Part shown: one piece after another, positions 44,198 through 55,210 of the stretch
How positions within the stretch are numbered: position 1 is the first letter of the stretch
Layout of the letters: each line of letters begins with the position of its first letter
From: Marsupella aquatica
Taxonomy: Eukaryota; Marchantiophyta
Reading direction: 5' to 3'
NCBI GenBank assembly: GCA_973895155.1
Contig: OZ316899.1
Coordinates: forward strand, 15,066,001-15,130,000
DNA: 64,000 bases
Notes under the pieces: generated by a model
The model's input: the letters and a program-made list of their open reading frames with translations, nothing else
Told to the model about the DNA's origin: nothing
Database searches by the model: none
Made by a program: the position numbers and the translations under genes

Positions 44198-45673
44198 AGT
44201 CATGAAACTCGACTACCTTAACACTTAGCTTTGGCGTCGCTGACTCCGACGTCGAGCTCCCTCATGGTCCAGGCCCGGATAGGCCATCCAGGGAGGACTT
44301 AGCATGGGGAGACTTGTGAGCGATGAGACATGGCGCTAGCAAAGGCAAGGAGCCAAGCTGGTGACACACACTAAGGGCTTGGACTAGCTGAGAGCTGGTC
44401 AGGTCAAGGAGAAATGGGTCAGGCTCAAGGTCAACCGCCCGGACCTCCAGATGGACTTTGAGTTCTGAGGGCTTGAGTGTGAGCTCCTCTTGGGCCCATG
44501 GAGTTGATGCCATGGGCAACAGACGCTGGGGCGCAAGTTATGGCCCGATCCAGGTTGGGCCAATCGGGGGCCCAGAGCGGCGACAAGACTTGAGGGCCTA
44601 GGCATGAGCACTGGGTCAGCCCAATCACAACGGGCTAAGGCACTCTACTTGTGGATGCCTAACCAGAAAGTTATGGGCGTTACCAGTTGGTGGCGCGCCC
44701 ATTATACGCGATAGGATCCGGATTGGGGGCCAAATGTTTAGGGACCAAAGCTGGTCCGGGGTGGCAGGTCTCCAGAAGCATATATGAGGGGAGTGGCTTC
44801 TCCCAAGGGGCTAAGGCCGAGCCGAAGTCGTGAGCCGCGGCGGTCGCAACACTAAGGAAAACTGCCAAACGGAAACGGCGATATCTTCCCAACGGGAAGT
44901 CCGTTGGAGGACTTCTTGGGTGCGTTAGAAAGTTCTCGAGGAGGGCTATGCCCTCCTGAGATCAGCTGGATCTGGGGACACCATGGGTTCTTGAGGTTTG
45001 CGGGTGTTAACTCGCCCGCTTGCCAAATCCTGCCGAACAACAGCCAAGCCGTGTTTAGTCTCCTAAGGGAGCTTGCGTTGGGGAGGCAAGGCCAAGTAGG
45101 TGTGGAGGTTGAGTTCCAAGAGTGCTCGGTCCCTAGACTATCAGTGAGGCAAATTGGGAGTTGGTTGCTAGAGGCGGGGCCATTCTGGTCCCGGCGTGTT
45201 GGGACAAGCTTTAGGACAAGCTACGCTAATTGGGCCATGAGTATGTCCTAAGGTCAGGGCGGTCAGTTGGTGATGGATAGGTACCACAGGAAACCCGGGC
45301 TGCACCAAAGGAAGGAGCTGTTCTGGACGGACAGTGGGCGTGGGTTCTGGTTCCGGCTTATGGCATCGGGAGGAGCTATCGCTGACCTATTTACCAACGT
45401 TTGTTGAGCTTGAGTTAGGATGCTAGACTTGGCGAGTTCTAGATCCTGAAGGGTTACTTACCGAGGTGCTTGGTTGGTTGTGCAGACGGTGAGGACCGTT
45501 GAGTAGCGGTCATGTAGGAGAGCAAGTGCGGCTTCATATGGGAGGGGCCGCCGGTGGTGCAAGAGGCACTAGGGTGCTTGCTCAAGGTATTCCGTGGAGG
45601 CATTCGGGCACCAGGGGCACTTAGGCGTGAGTGTTGGGATTGGTGAGGGCGTTGGGTGGCTCGGTCCACCACT
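44198..45673 (+). mobile_element. Solo LTR of the gypsy chromovirus family
   Basis: 1476 bp flanked by ATTAC on both sides (44193-44197, 45674-45678). It matches, in reverse orientation, the 3' LTR of the gypsy element at 51330-58247. The ends are AGTCATGAAACTCG and GGTCCACCACT, so termini are AGT...ACT rather than TG...CA. GC-rich (in contrast to element Y around it). No internal region, so it arose by LTR-LTR recombination. Confidence 0.92.
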
Positions 45674-45699
45674 ATTACTCACAGTGCAAAAATTGTATT

Positions 45700-46160
45700 C
45701 ATGACTCCACAGCCTGCAAATGGACAAAACCATTTTTACCTTATACACATGATGGACATTGTATTCCAAGGTTGCACTTAAACAAAGTTATGACTCCCTT
45801 GCCTCACATACAGGCACCAAGGCCTGCTCTAATGGAGAAAACCAAATAATGTTGAACATAGATCAACGTGTAGCTTGTATACAATATGCAAGTTATATTG
45901 TAATTTTGCAATTAGAAAATTTTCATTTCCTCCAACTTTACAAAGACGCCCCCCGCCAAAGCCTGCCCAAATGGACAAAACCTATTGTATTCAACATAGA
46001 AGTATAGTTTGTGATATATACACTTTGTACATTGTACTCAAATTTCACACTTAAAAAAATTCTCATTCCCTTCAACTTCACAAAGATCCCCCCCCCCCCC
46101 CTCGCCAAAGCATACCCAAATGGACAAAACCTACAAATGAATATTGAACTTACATAGAAG
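45700..46160. repeat. Imperfect tandem repeat of about 110-150 bp
   Basis: Four units, each with a GCCTGCCCAAATGGACAAAA-like word (45712, 45821, 45961, 46111), followed by TATTGTATTCAACAT and a TTGCACTTAAA stretch. One unit carries a run of 14 C residues at about 46088. Non-coding. Confidence 0.7.
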
Positions 46161-46929
46161 TATGATTTGTCATATATACACATTGCACGTTGTATTCAAT
46201 TTCACAAATATAATTTTGTTTGTTTGCTTGACATTACGGTTGATGTTTGTATGCATTGTGGTCAATGTATACATTGCTTCACTTGGAACTACAATCATAG
46301 TTGACCGCATTTGGCAACGCTGTTGAACACTAAGAATAGTAGAACATATTGTTTTTTATAGTGACAATCTTGTGTTATAAGAATTGCACAGTGCGTTAGA
46401 AGAACATCTCACATGAAATGGTACCTCTGGTGGGCCCGAAGGTCCACTAGGAGAGCGTGTGCAATTTTTGGTCCATTAAGAGAAGTTGCATTTGGAGGTC
46501 CAGTAAGTATATCTCTTGAGCACGTAAATAGATATGGAAAAAAATCTTATCAGCCTATTCATTAAAAGTGTATTTTCTTTTGTTCACAAATCAATCTTGA
46601 AATGTACACTTTCATGTCCCCAAATGTACACTTTTTGATACCTAAATGTACACTTTATAGGCCAAATCTTATTAGTATTATATTATATAAATTATAATAA
46701 TATTATATTACTTATTAGTTCACAAAGAACCAGGGGATAGAGATCATACTTGTAGAAACATTTCAACACAAAGAAGCCTAGGCAAGGACCATTGATTGAT
46801 AATGTGTGAAGAAAATGACATACTTCAAATAGATTATAAAATAATATACAATTGTCTCTAAACTTACAATGAATATCCAGGGTTGGCACACATTTCTACT
46901 ATCTAATGGGCTTAACATGAGTCAGATCT

Positions 46930-47337
46930 CTAAACAAAGTGTTTGTTACAATATTTATTTGAGCACATGCCCTTGTCTCCTTTACTATCTACCCTATTGT
47001 CATGGTTACAACTCCCTTTATCTTCATGGAGATGAAACTTGGTGGGGTTGTTCCTAATGGCTATAATCTCCCGCAAAAAGTGTCTGGGATTTTCTCTATA
47101 CGGACCTGAATAGTCCCGTCCTACAAATGATTTAGCAAGTAAGGTGACAAGTGCATCGTCAAGTTCCACCTCAGGACATAAGCTACATATACGATGCTTC
47201 ACAACCCAAGGAATCTCATTGCTATTGAGGTCCAACACACTAAGCCTAAACTGTGACTTCCAAATTTTTGTTGCACATCTCTTACTAAGTTGATCATAAA
47301 TAATTTCATTTTTTGCCTTGTCTCTCTTTATGTGCAA
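46930..47337 (-). pseudogene. X gene C-terminal block (copy B)
   Basis: Uninterrupted frame MHIKRDKAKNEIIYDQLSKR, RLSVLDLNSNEIPWVVKHR and GPYRENPRHFLREIIAIRNN, ending in a Cys/Lys-rich tail and a stop. Clearly homologous to 30639-31040 of copy A and in better condition. Function unknown. Confidence 0.65.
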
Positions 47338-47479
47338 TAGAGACCACTTTGGAGAGTTTAGAAAAGGATAACATCAAATGTCACTTGCATGTGACAATTT
47401 CTCAAGACATGGCCAAAGAATTGTTAGAAGAAAATTGTCTCCACAATTGGCATGCGTGTAGGGCACTGGAAATAGTCTG

Positions 47480-48073
47480 ATCATGTGTTGGCAAATGCCT
47501 TCAGGGGGGAGTCATCCACAAGGAGTGTTGGTTTCATCATATAGATTTCCAAATGCACTCCATACCACCCAAAAATCCTTTAGTAGCACATTTGCCTTTC
47601 CATTTGTAACGTCACACCTTTGAATGCCTGTGTCGAAGGCTTCCACCTATGAATACAAACTTCAGTTTCAACCACTTTTCAACAGTGAACATCATGTTCA
47701 ATATTTTCATTGTTCGCGACATCCCAACACATGTCCAAATTGCAACGTCAAACCAATCAAAACAAACCTTAGAAAGTGATAATGCCCTGGCCTTTCTATA
47801 TACATGCGACTAATTCCATTTGATCTATCCCAATGCACTCCATTTGGGGTCACAATGTTTCTAGATTTGCCCTTGCTTTGGAATTCAATTTAATCCCAAA
47901 GTATTTTGTTAAGATCCAAAATCAGCAACTTCTGCTTGATGCGACAAGGTCTCAATTCTGCAACTGCAACAAATACAACTCTTAGAAACAAAACCAAATT
48001 TGAACATTGGATTGAGATTGTCTCAGTCCAAAAATACAAGACAATGACTAACAACAAAGAAAACCTACATACC
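47480..48073 (-). pseudogene. X gene FCP1-like phosphatase domain and intron 3 (copy B)
   Basis: Same domain as 30026-30490. The entry strand and loop read KQKLLILDLNKILWD, then a shift, then GVHWDRSNGISRMYIERPG. Later parts are decayed but retain NTLLVDDSP-like sequence near 47515. Intron 3 lies at 48072-47958 (donor GTATGT, acceptor TTGCAG) with a palindromic core at 48007-48031. The LDLN spelling in place of LDxD is visible here, unlike in copy A where the loop is destroyed. Confidence 0.7.
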
Positions 48074-48950
48074 ATTTTAGAAGCCCCAAAGAGCGTAGGT
48101 GGATATCGAGTCTCTAATTGCTGATTGCATTCTGTGAGACCCAAAAGTATTTTACATTGATATGAAAAAATGGAAAGTCAGACAATTTGATCTTAGTCTG
48201 AAATAAGAGATCTGTATTCATCAATAATGTCAACACCAAGCTCTTGTTGGATTTCAAAATTGACATCCAAAGTACTTTGTTCTACCCAATAAGGTGACGT
48301 CCAAACAGGAGTTATCAATCCCAATTCTCCTCTCTTATACTCCTCCCTATTTAGAATCAATGGAGCAGCATCCAACGATATTTCTTGGCCTCTATTTGGC
48401 CCACTTTTCCACACGTAACATCATGCATCATGTTCAAGTGACCTCCATCCTGTTGATCCAACTCTATTCCCTTTTTTCTTGAGAGCGGAAGGACAACAGG
48501 ACTTCCCGAGTGTGAACAAACAAAAACCAATTTGTCATCAAAAGCTGAAAAGAGTGTGTTAGGACAAAATTGAAGCACCTGCCTGGTTGGCAACAGTCGT
48601 TGATGCACGGGCTTTTGGGGTGATGGGAATCTCACATACTTTGGCAGCCTTCATAGGAATCAATTCTTGGGTGTCAACTTCATTCAAATTGAGATGCCTC
48701 TCTACACCGTCAGTGACCAAATTGGTTGAAGAACGGTTTTCAAATGTATCAATGTCAATTGGTTCTCCAATTTTGTCTGTTTGTTATTGTAGCGCATTTG
48801 GATTGAGACCATCCTTGTCCAAGTTGTCATCAACCTGGACTTCATAAGGGTCCATAGGGATGTCATCTGGACTTGATGAAGGGCGTGGTGCAAGTCCAAC
48901 ATTATCGTCAACATTGTAGGGTTCTAACAATGATTAAAATAATCCTCTAT
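48074..48950 (-). pseudogene. X gene, acidic linker and WTSPYWVE block (copy B)
   Basis: Corresponds to 28481-29412 of copy A. Conserved part: LDAAPLILNREEYKRGELGL, PVWTSPYWVEQSTLDVNF. The linker retains EPYNVDDNVGLAP, DDNLDKDGLNPN and DDKLVFVCSHSGSPVVLPLS. Upstream the sequence jumps from WVNPHA to EPYNVDD, so the methyltransferase-like block present in copy A has been deleted near 48930. Confidence 0.65.
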
Positions 48951-50190
48951 ATCATCCGCGTGGGTTAGCATGTGGATTCACCCAACCACCGCGAGCACCA
49001 ACTATCTCAAATTGAGGGACCATATGCAAAACCTTGGTCCGCCTCTTCTGGGGTTAGCATCATTTTTAGATATTTGGGTTTTGACACATTGTCTATGTCA
49101 ACCTTCGCCTTTCCTGTGTCAATCTTGTTGACCTAAACCCTAAACCCTAAACCTCAAAATCCGTATCCTTTGAACCAATGAAGAATTTTGGCATCAGGTG
49201 ATTGGGTTTGAAAATGTCAATTCCTGCAAACATAACTTCTTCAATTTTGCCCCCGCCCCCCCAACATGAATCAAGTGGGTGCGGTTGATCCTCTCAAGAA
49301 TAACTCCCATACTCAATGTGGATGGCAAGAGATTTTCATGTCTTAATTTTTGAAGTGAACTTAGGACATTCATCGCAAGAGGCCTCAGATGAAAATTATG
49401 GCTAAACTTAATGATTGTACAATTTTGTGGTAGCTCCACGATGTATTGCAAAAGGACCAAAACTTTTGCTTCTGTCCACTGCTTTTGATGAAGTCAACAA
49501 TGGCAAGTGGGCATGTTGAAGATGATCCACTGTTTTCATTAGATTGTCACTAAAGAACGTGACCCATGGTTGGCTCCGAGAATGTGTCCCTTCGCCAAAT
49601 TTCTGGCAATAAATGTCATAAAGGCGCATCACCAAAGCTATTGGCAAGATTGCACTCTCCCTAGTATGATTTGGCTTCAACAGATTTGACAAATAGAATT
49701 CACTAGTTGCTCTTCTACATCTGCTGAACTCTGCATCAACACTCAGCAATGGAAGAACCTCTTCTACTTTCTTCCAGTCGGTATCCAACGGGAAATTCCT
49801 TGCATCCTTGTTGAAGTCGTATTCTTCAATAAGAGACTTGAGCTTCCTGACTTTTCACATCCTTTGCAAGCTCCTCTATCGAGGGGATGTTAGATTTATT
49901 AGTGGCATCTTTCTTCAGCAATGCCTTTCTTGACTTCACTTGTGTCAGGATTTACATGATGTATCTTTGTGAGATCAACTCACCATCAAAAGGACAAAAC
50001 ATGGCCACGTAATTGCTATTTTGGACTTGTCATTTCCTTCCACCCCAGCTCCATCAGGAAGTTTCCCATGCAGCCACATCTCACATACTAAACACCACAA
50101 CTCAAAAAGATTGTTGTTCGCAAAAAGTAGCCAGTATACATTTTGCAAGTCCTTCCTCCCATAGACATTCTTGCCAGAGCCAACCAATCC
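48951..50190 (-). pseudogene. X gene, exon 3 central region (copy B)
   Basis: From the acceptor at 50190: DWLALARMSMGGR-like start, then KDLQNVYWLLFANNNLFELW, LWLHGKLPDGAGVEGND, DAEFSRCRRATSEFYLSNLL, KPNHTRESAILPIALVMRLY and FFSDNLMKTVDHLQ. Further downstream it keeps HLRPLAMNVLSSLQKLRHEN, LLPSTLSMGVILERIN and RTHLIHVG, a part that is missing or scrambled in copy A. So copy B gives the better view of this region. No catalytic motif recognised. Confidence 0.6.
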
Positions 50191-50443
50191 TACAATCCAA
50201 AAGGAAAGCTAGTTAGCTATCCCCAACTCAAGCGTTGGAAACAAATAGAAACAAAAGGCTGAAAATTCATTATAATGTGTGATAATAGCTTTGGATTGAG
50301 ATGGTCTCAATCAAAAACAAAACTCAAACCAAACATTCCAATACTCAGCAAAAAAATTGTGTCAGATTGAGACCATCCAAATCCAAGATTGAATTACTCT
50401 CTATGGTAGAGAAATGCATATAAATCAATCACATTTATGACCT
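50191..50443 (-). other. Intron 2 of the X gene (copy B)
   Basis: Donor GT at 50443-50442 and acceptor GATTGTAG at 50191. It contains palindromic cores near 50291 (TTGGATTGAGA, TGG, TCTCAATC) and 50365 (GATTGAGACCATCC). 253 bases against 503 in copy A; the difference is mainly the number of repeat units. Confidence 0.75.
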
Positions 50444-51329
50444 GAATTTTTGGTTGTCTTGAGCAATTGTTTTATTGTCGCCATGTTTTGGTTTGTTTGG
50501 TCTTCCATATTCAACAAACTACCGCCTCACATGGACAACTATATCTTTAAAGCAAGACTAAAACACCGTCGTGCTATTGATGGCATTCAATCTCATGGAG
50601 TGCTCAACAAGTATTGTAGACGGTGCGCAATCAGAGAATATTTTGGACTTCCTGAATTCTAACTTCTTGGCCAATTGGGTGAGCTTGACATCCTTCTTTG
50701 CCCAATCACAAATCCATCTCGCAACTCTTGCAAAGTGCTGACCACTAATGGCCAGAAATTGGACCTCGCCCTTTTTCACTCCAGCCAAAAAACCCTTCCG
50801 GTCCAACTCCATATTCTCATAGTATAGTACCTTTTTTTGCTTGGCGTTAAAAGGAATCAAATCCGTAACATGAGGCTTGTGCCCAAGTGTTTTGACCATG
50901 GAATCAACAATGTCTTGCACATAATCAGAATTTAGCATCCGATAGCACAATCTCGCCGGTGCTGGTAAATTACTTTTGACCGGGATCAAAAATATCTCAT
51001 TTATCCCAAAAGTGTAGTATTTCTCCATTTGTTGCAAAAACTCATTCACTTCTAAGACTTTTTCTCCTCTGGAGCGTGAAGCATATCACCCTCATCTTCA
51101 ACATGTAACAAAAAATCTACAAGAGTTGAATCCACAACTATAGTATCTATTTTTTGCTTCTTCTTCCCCCTCAACTTCTTTTCATTTGGAAGCTTCTTCT
51201 TCTCAATTGAAGCAGGTTTCTCGACATGAAGCTTCTTTTTCCTTTGATTTCTCTTCCCTATCACTCTTTCCATGGTTGTTGCTGCAGTAGTTTGTGTCTT
51301 TGTTGTAGTTGCTAGAGTTTCTTTGGCTG
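50444..51329 (-). pseudogene. X gene, exon 2 (copy B)
   Basis: From right to left: a Lys-rich low-complexity part (KRNQRKKKLHVEKPASIEKK, KKLPNEKKLRGKKKQK), then MNEFLQQMEKYYTFGINEIF, ARLCYRMLNSDYVQDIVDS, GHKPHVTDLIPFNAKQKK, GFLAGVKKGEVQFLAISGQH and STILVEHSMRLNAINS. The reading frame is open from 51049 to 50558 without the stop found in copy A. The very basic part suggests nuclear targeting or nucleic acid binding. The first residues of the open frame at 51372 (MPRLVRALGEKVHH) come from the inserted gypsy LTR, not from X. Confidence 0.7.
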
Positions 51330-51559
51330 AGTGGTGGACTTTCTCACCCAGCGCCCTCACCAATCTTGGCACCCATGCCTAAGTGTGATGCCTAGCCAGG
51401 AATCACTAGGCCAGTTTAAATGATAAAATAAGGAGTAAACCCTGGAAACACATTAGTATAGTAGCAAAAAGATGGAAAATATAAACAATTAAGGGTGGCT
51501 ATGGAACCCAAGCCGAGGCCGGAAGTAAGAATGCCGGGGGAGGGAACACAATTAGGGTT

Positions 51560-53620
51560 AGGGCGCGCTAGGTGCCAGCGGCTATGGGTAACTAACGGGA
51601 AGGAAGACCAGTCAGGGAGGGGTAAGGATCGATCGCAAGGAATGGTGGCTCATTTGCAAGCACGAACTAAGCAGACGACTACGGGAGGCCAACTACTGTC
51701 CGTTGCTCAGGCAAGCACTTGATGTGGAAGCAGATACCGACAATCAACTCAAGAAGGGTATGAGCAACGTCAATCAAGCTGCTCATTTTTGGGGATGCCT
51801 GTTAGAACGGGCAACTGAGTACATTGGGACCTACAAGGACGAAGAATCGGAGAGAGCCGCTCGAGAATGGGAGGAGCTCGCTCGACTGTGGGAGCTGCAG
51901 AAGTCTGCCTTCTTAGCAGGAGAACTCATCACGGCTGAATTCCTGTGGACGCCTACTGCCGACAAAGTTGACGATCTTCTATTTTGTGAGAACAGAATAG
52001 TCGGCATCCGGGAAGCCATCAACCGCTGCAACGACATACACTGGGAGTTGAAGGGTAACACGGAGGGGTGGACGAAGGCAACCGTGCTAGGAGAAACATC
52101 CACGGCAGCCGCTATGAAGAGGAAAGGGAACATCAATGAAGAGACCACCCTTGCGAAGAGAATGAGGTCGGCGGCACCAAGGAAGCCAGTCGAGCAAGGG
52201 GCATAGCGACGGAGACAGGAAATAGGTAAACAAGAATTTTTTTTTCTGTTTTTAATATGCTGTTACCAGGAAAAATGACAATTTAAAAATGTCTCCTAAA
52301 ACATGTTATTTCCAAAAAAAATGAACAATGCAACATTTTTGGCTAGCTTTGGGCGCTACTATTAGCAGCGCCGGGCGCTAGCAAAAACAATCTGGTCGAC
52401 CGAAAAATAATAATATTTTTTCTCTCAAAAAAATAAATTCAAAAATAAATTTCAAAAAATATTCAAAAAAATATTCCACCAATTTTCCTGTTACCAGTTT
52501 TTTTTCCAGTTACCAGTTTCTGTTATTAAATCCTGTTTGTTTGCTGTCTTTTGTAAACACCTCGAGCAAGGGAGCAGGAGGCAAGAAGAAGCCAAAGAAG
52601 AGGAGGTCGACCCCATCAATGCCGTTCCGACAAGAGATGACACCTGGAAAGGCTGGGCGACGACCCTCCCCGAGGAAGTGCAGTTACACTTTGCACGTGA
52701 AGAGGAAGCATGCTTTACGGCTATGCAGACTCGGAAGTACCAAGGCTTCATGGCCGGATCCGGCTTGGAAGCCTTTGTGAAGTTACCATGGCTGAAGCCG
52801 GAGGTGCCGGATTCAGACTTATTAGAATTTGTGGGATCCTAGAGCCCGAGTCCAATTCCACAAGGGTGTATGGGAAGGATTTCTATCTCACTCCCCGAGT
52901 GATTGCCGAAGCATTTGGCTTGTCGATGGGCAGTAAGACCAAAGTTGATACCAGGAAGACCTTGCCTGACAAGGAGTTCCGGTCATTCCTAGGGCCATCA
53001 ACGAAGAATGGCTTCTTCTGGAACACCTGCACCAACCTGCACATTGGGGAGATGATTGATTTCTTGCGGGTAACCATGCATTGCAACTTGCCGAGGCCAG
53101 AGATCGGCAAGGCACAGGTTTACTTGGCGGAGAGGCCAGACCCCAACCGGGACTACAACAAATTCTTCCTCACCCAATTGAAGAAAATCTTGAAGGAGGA
53201 ACAGCAGGTGATTGGCAAGGGAAGCGTGTCCCGACTTGGCTATCATATGCCGCTGTTGTGCCGGTATGCCCGAAGTCAGATATTCGCCCTGGTACTTCCC
53301 CTGCAGGCAAGAGCACCAGAGGAGGTTCCGGAACAAAGGCCGGCAACAGAGAAACCAACCCAGCCCGACAGTCCTACAATCGAGCAGGTGTTTAGGCCAA
53401 GGAAGGAAGACTTGCCGATGCAGCAACCAGGCATGCAGAATCTGCTGAAATTGCTGGAGAAGGAAAGGAGAATGGCAACGGCAATGGGACCGGTACAGAA
53501 TACTGCTCCCGAACTCGGCCTAAGCCGACTTACTAGGGAAAACCCCTTTACCGGGGCCAAGGAGAGAAGGGCCAAGGAGAGAAGGAGGCATAAAACAGAT
53601 GGCACAAGAGTTTCAGGAGC
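51560..53620 (+). pseudogene. T element ORF, N-terminal and middle parts (copy 2)
   Basis: Frame 51703-52206 (HFWGCLLERATEYIGTYKDE, REWEELARLWELQKSAF) is open where copy 1 has a stop. It is interrupted by the 361-bp insert, resumes at 52573 with EVQLHFAREEEACFTAM and TWKGW (open where copy 1 has a stop), then a frameshift near 52840. It continues in 52710-53654: YGKDFYLTPRVIAEAFGLS, NGFFWNTCTNLHIGEMIDFL, LGYHMPLLCRYARS, FRPRKEDLPMQQPGMQ. Comparing copies 1 and 2 shows which stops are private decay and which regions are conserved. Confidence 0.65.
52201..52561. mobile_element. 361-bp insertion with an 11-bp target duplication in T copy 2
   Basis: Flanked by TCGAGCAAGGG on both sides (52190-52200, 52562-52572); copy 1 has an uninterrupted GAGCAGGGAAGCAGG here. 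The insert is AT-rich with T and A runs and a GC palindrome GGGCGCTACTATTAGCAGCG followed by CCGGGCGCTAG. A 9-11 bp duplication suggests a Mutator-type non-autonomous element, but clear inverted ends are not visible. Confidence 0.8.
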
Positions 53621-55210
53621 AACTCAGGGAGGAAGAGAAGGCAGCCTTGGCTAGGGAGAAAGATTTACCAGGGGGAGAATGGCCAGAGCACATCAAGCGG
53701 CTTGCAAAAAAACAAAGCAGCCCTCCAGCCACGATAGAAAAAATCCGCAAGGCGGCTTGGGAACAAAGGCCGCGATGGTTGATGCTGATGACTTCTACCC
53801 ACTCTGCCTATGCTAAAGAAAGAGCCATGGAGTACGGGGAGATGTGTGGGGAACTTGCGCTCAGCATCTTTGGGGAGGAGTTGGAGCAAGGACCCTTTTT
53901 CCAGAGGGAGATGTTGGAGAAGTGCCAATTAGAAAAGCGATGGGTTTGGAGAGAAGCAAGAGAAGTCATCCGTCGGCTTAGGGCAAGGGAAGCCGAGGTA
54001 GAAGACCTGAAGGCGGACAAGAAAGCCCAAGATGAGCTGCGGATTAAGCGGCATGAGCTAAACATCATGCAGGGGCAATTGGATACCGCGCAGTCTGAAA
54101 ATCAGATTATCAAGGATAAACTGACTCGGACCCAAGGAGAGTTGGCCAATGCGATCAAGGAGAGGGAGAAGTGGAAGCGAGAGCTGAGGGACGCAGAGGA
54201 GGCCCACATAGCAGCCAACAACCGGGCCATGGCGGAGACCCAGAGAAGGGAGAGGGCGTTGAAGGGGGAGCTCGAGGATATCCGCGGAGCCCTTGAGCAA
54301 AAGGAGGCCAAGTTAGGGAAATCTTATCAGGCGATTATTGTGCTACAACAGGAGCTTGCATCCCTGACAACCAGCTTCAAGGCCGACCTCCGTGAGAAGA
54401 TGACCAGCTCGACCAGACTTATGCCAAGATGAATAAAATGGAGTCTGAGGTTGTAATGGAGCTCGACAAGGAGCTAAGAGCAACCCAGGAGGAGAGGGCT
54501 ACCTTAAAAAAGGAGCTAGAGGAAGCCTAGGGAGAGTTGGAGGAAGCCCAGAAGGAGCTGGAGGAGGCGTGCAAGGACCTGGACAAATTGCAGGAGGAGT
54601 TGGAGGAAAGCACGCGGAAGATGGAGAACTTACAGCGGCGAGCCGACAACCAAACGGAGCGGCTGAAGAAATAGGCCGTAGTATTTAAGTGCTTGGCTTC
54701 CTCAGGTCCAACTCCAATTGGGGCAACCAAGTTGCTAGGAGTAGTACTGGCCAAAGGACAAGCTGAGACACTCGCACCGGTGCCGGAGGTAAGTGGCAAG
54801 GGGAAGGGACCAGCTGCCAAAACAGGGAAGAAGAAGCAAAAACCTTATGGGTCAGGGAATAACACGGCTTCTCAAGCCGTCATGACCAAGGAGGTAAACC
54901 CGACACCAACCTCAGGCAGGGTCACGGCAGAGGATCCAACTCTCCTACAAGACGGGATGGCAAGGGCGAAGCCGGAATGCTCAGTGATGAGGCCGGTGTA
55001 CCAAATCCCCCACTAGAGCAGGTCGGGGAAGCCGTAGCCATATTGGAGGCCGTGGCCGATGCTGAGGCCAAAGCCGAGGGTGGACCCAGTCAGGCCAATG
55101 GAGAGTTGACTCGGTCCGGAGCAGGTAATCTGTCAGAGGACGGACCTACGATAGTGGCTATGGAGGAAGTGTTGGGGGCGTCCATTGAGGATCAGCCACC
55201 ACTACCATGA
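53621..55210 (+). pseudogene. T element ORF, coiled coil and acidic tail (copy 2)
   Basis: AREKDLPGGEWPEHIKRLAK leads through YAKERAMEYGEMCGELALSI into a coiled coil (EVIRRLRAREAEVEDLKADK, DTAQSENQIIKDKLTRTQGE) open to 54432. A one-base change shifts the frame at 54400 (copy 1 keeps it), and stops follow at 54528-54530 and 54673-54675. The C-terminal tail ends GASIEDQPPLP, like copy 1. Downstream to 56119 is the non-coding T tail. Confidence 0.62.

Larger units (their letters stand above)
42306..46517. mobile_element. Transposon-like element Y with imperfect inverted ends
   Basis: The left end (from about 42306: GATATATACTTAGTGGACCT) is repeated in inverted form at the right end (46459-46515, ending AGTAAGTATATC). 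They share GGACCTCCAAATGCAAC, CTCTTAATGGACCAAAA and AGTGGACC/CGGGCCCAC words over about 100 bases with gaps. The interior holds one ORF, a solo gypsy LTR and a tandem repeat. Target duplication not resolved. Transposon X copy B starts only about 30 bases beyond the right end. Confidence 0.6.
46549..51329 (-). mobile_element. DNA transposon X, copy B (right part, reverse orientation)
   Basis: Starts at 46549 with the same ATCAGCCTATTCATT end as copy A, followed by subterminal GTGTACATTT repeats, then the plus-strand gene of X on the minus strand. It is cut at 51330 by the gypsy chromovirus; the remainder should lie right of the window. The 4 bases outside the end are TCTT, the expected duplication to look for at the far end. 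Confidence 0.88.

Noticed and set aside
51052-51372. Apparent protein start MPRLVRALGEKVHH for the X gene in copy B
   Set aside because: The same start words occur in the solo LTR (45631) and 5' LTR (63998 side), so these codons belong to the gypsy LTR that interrupts X.
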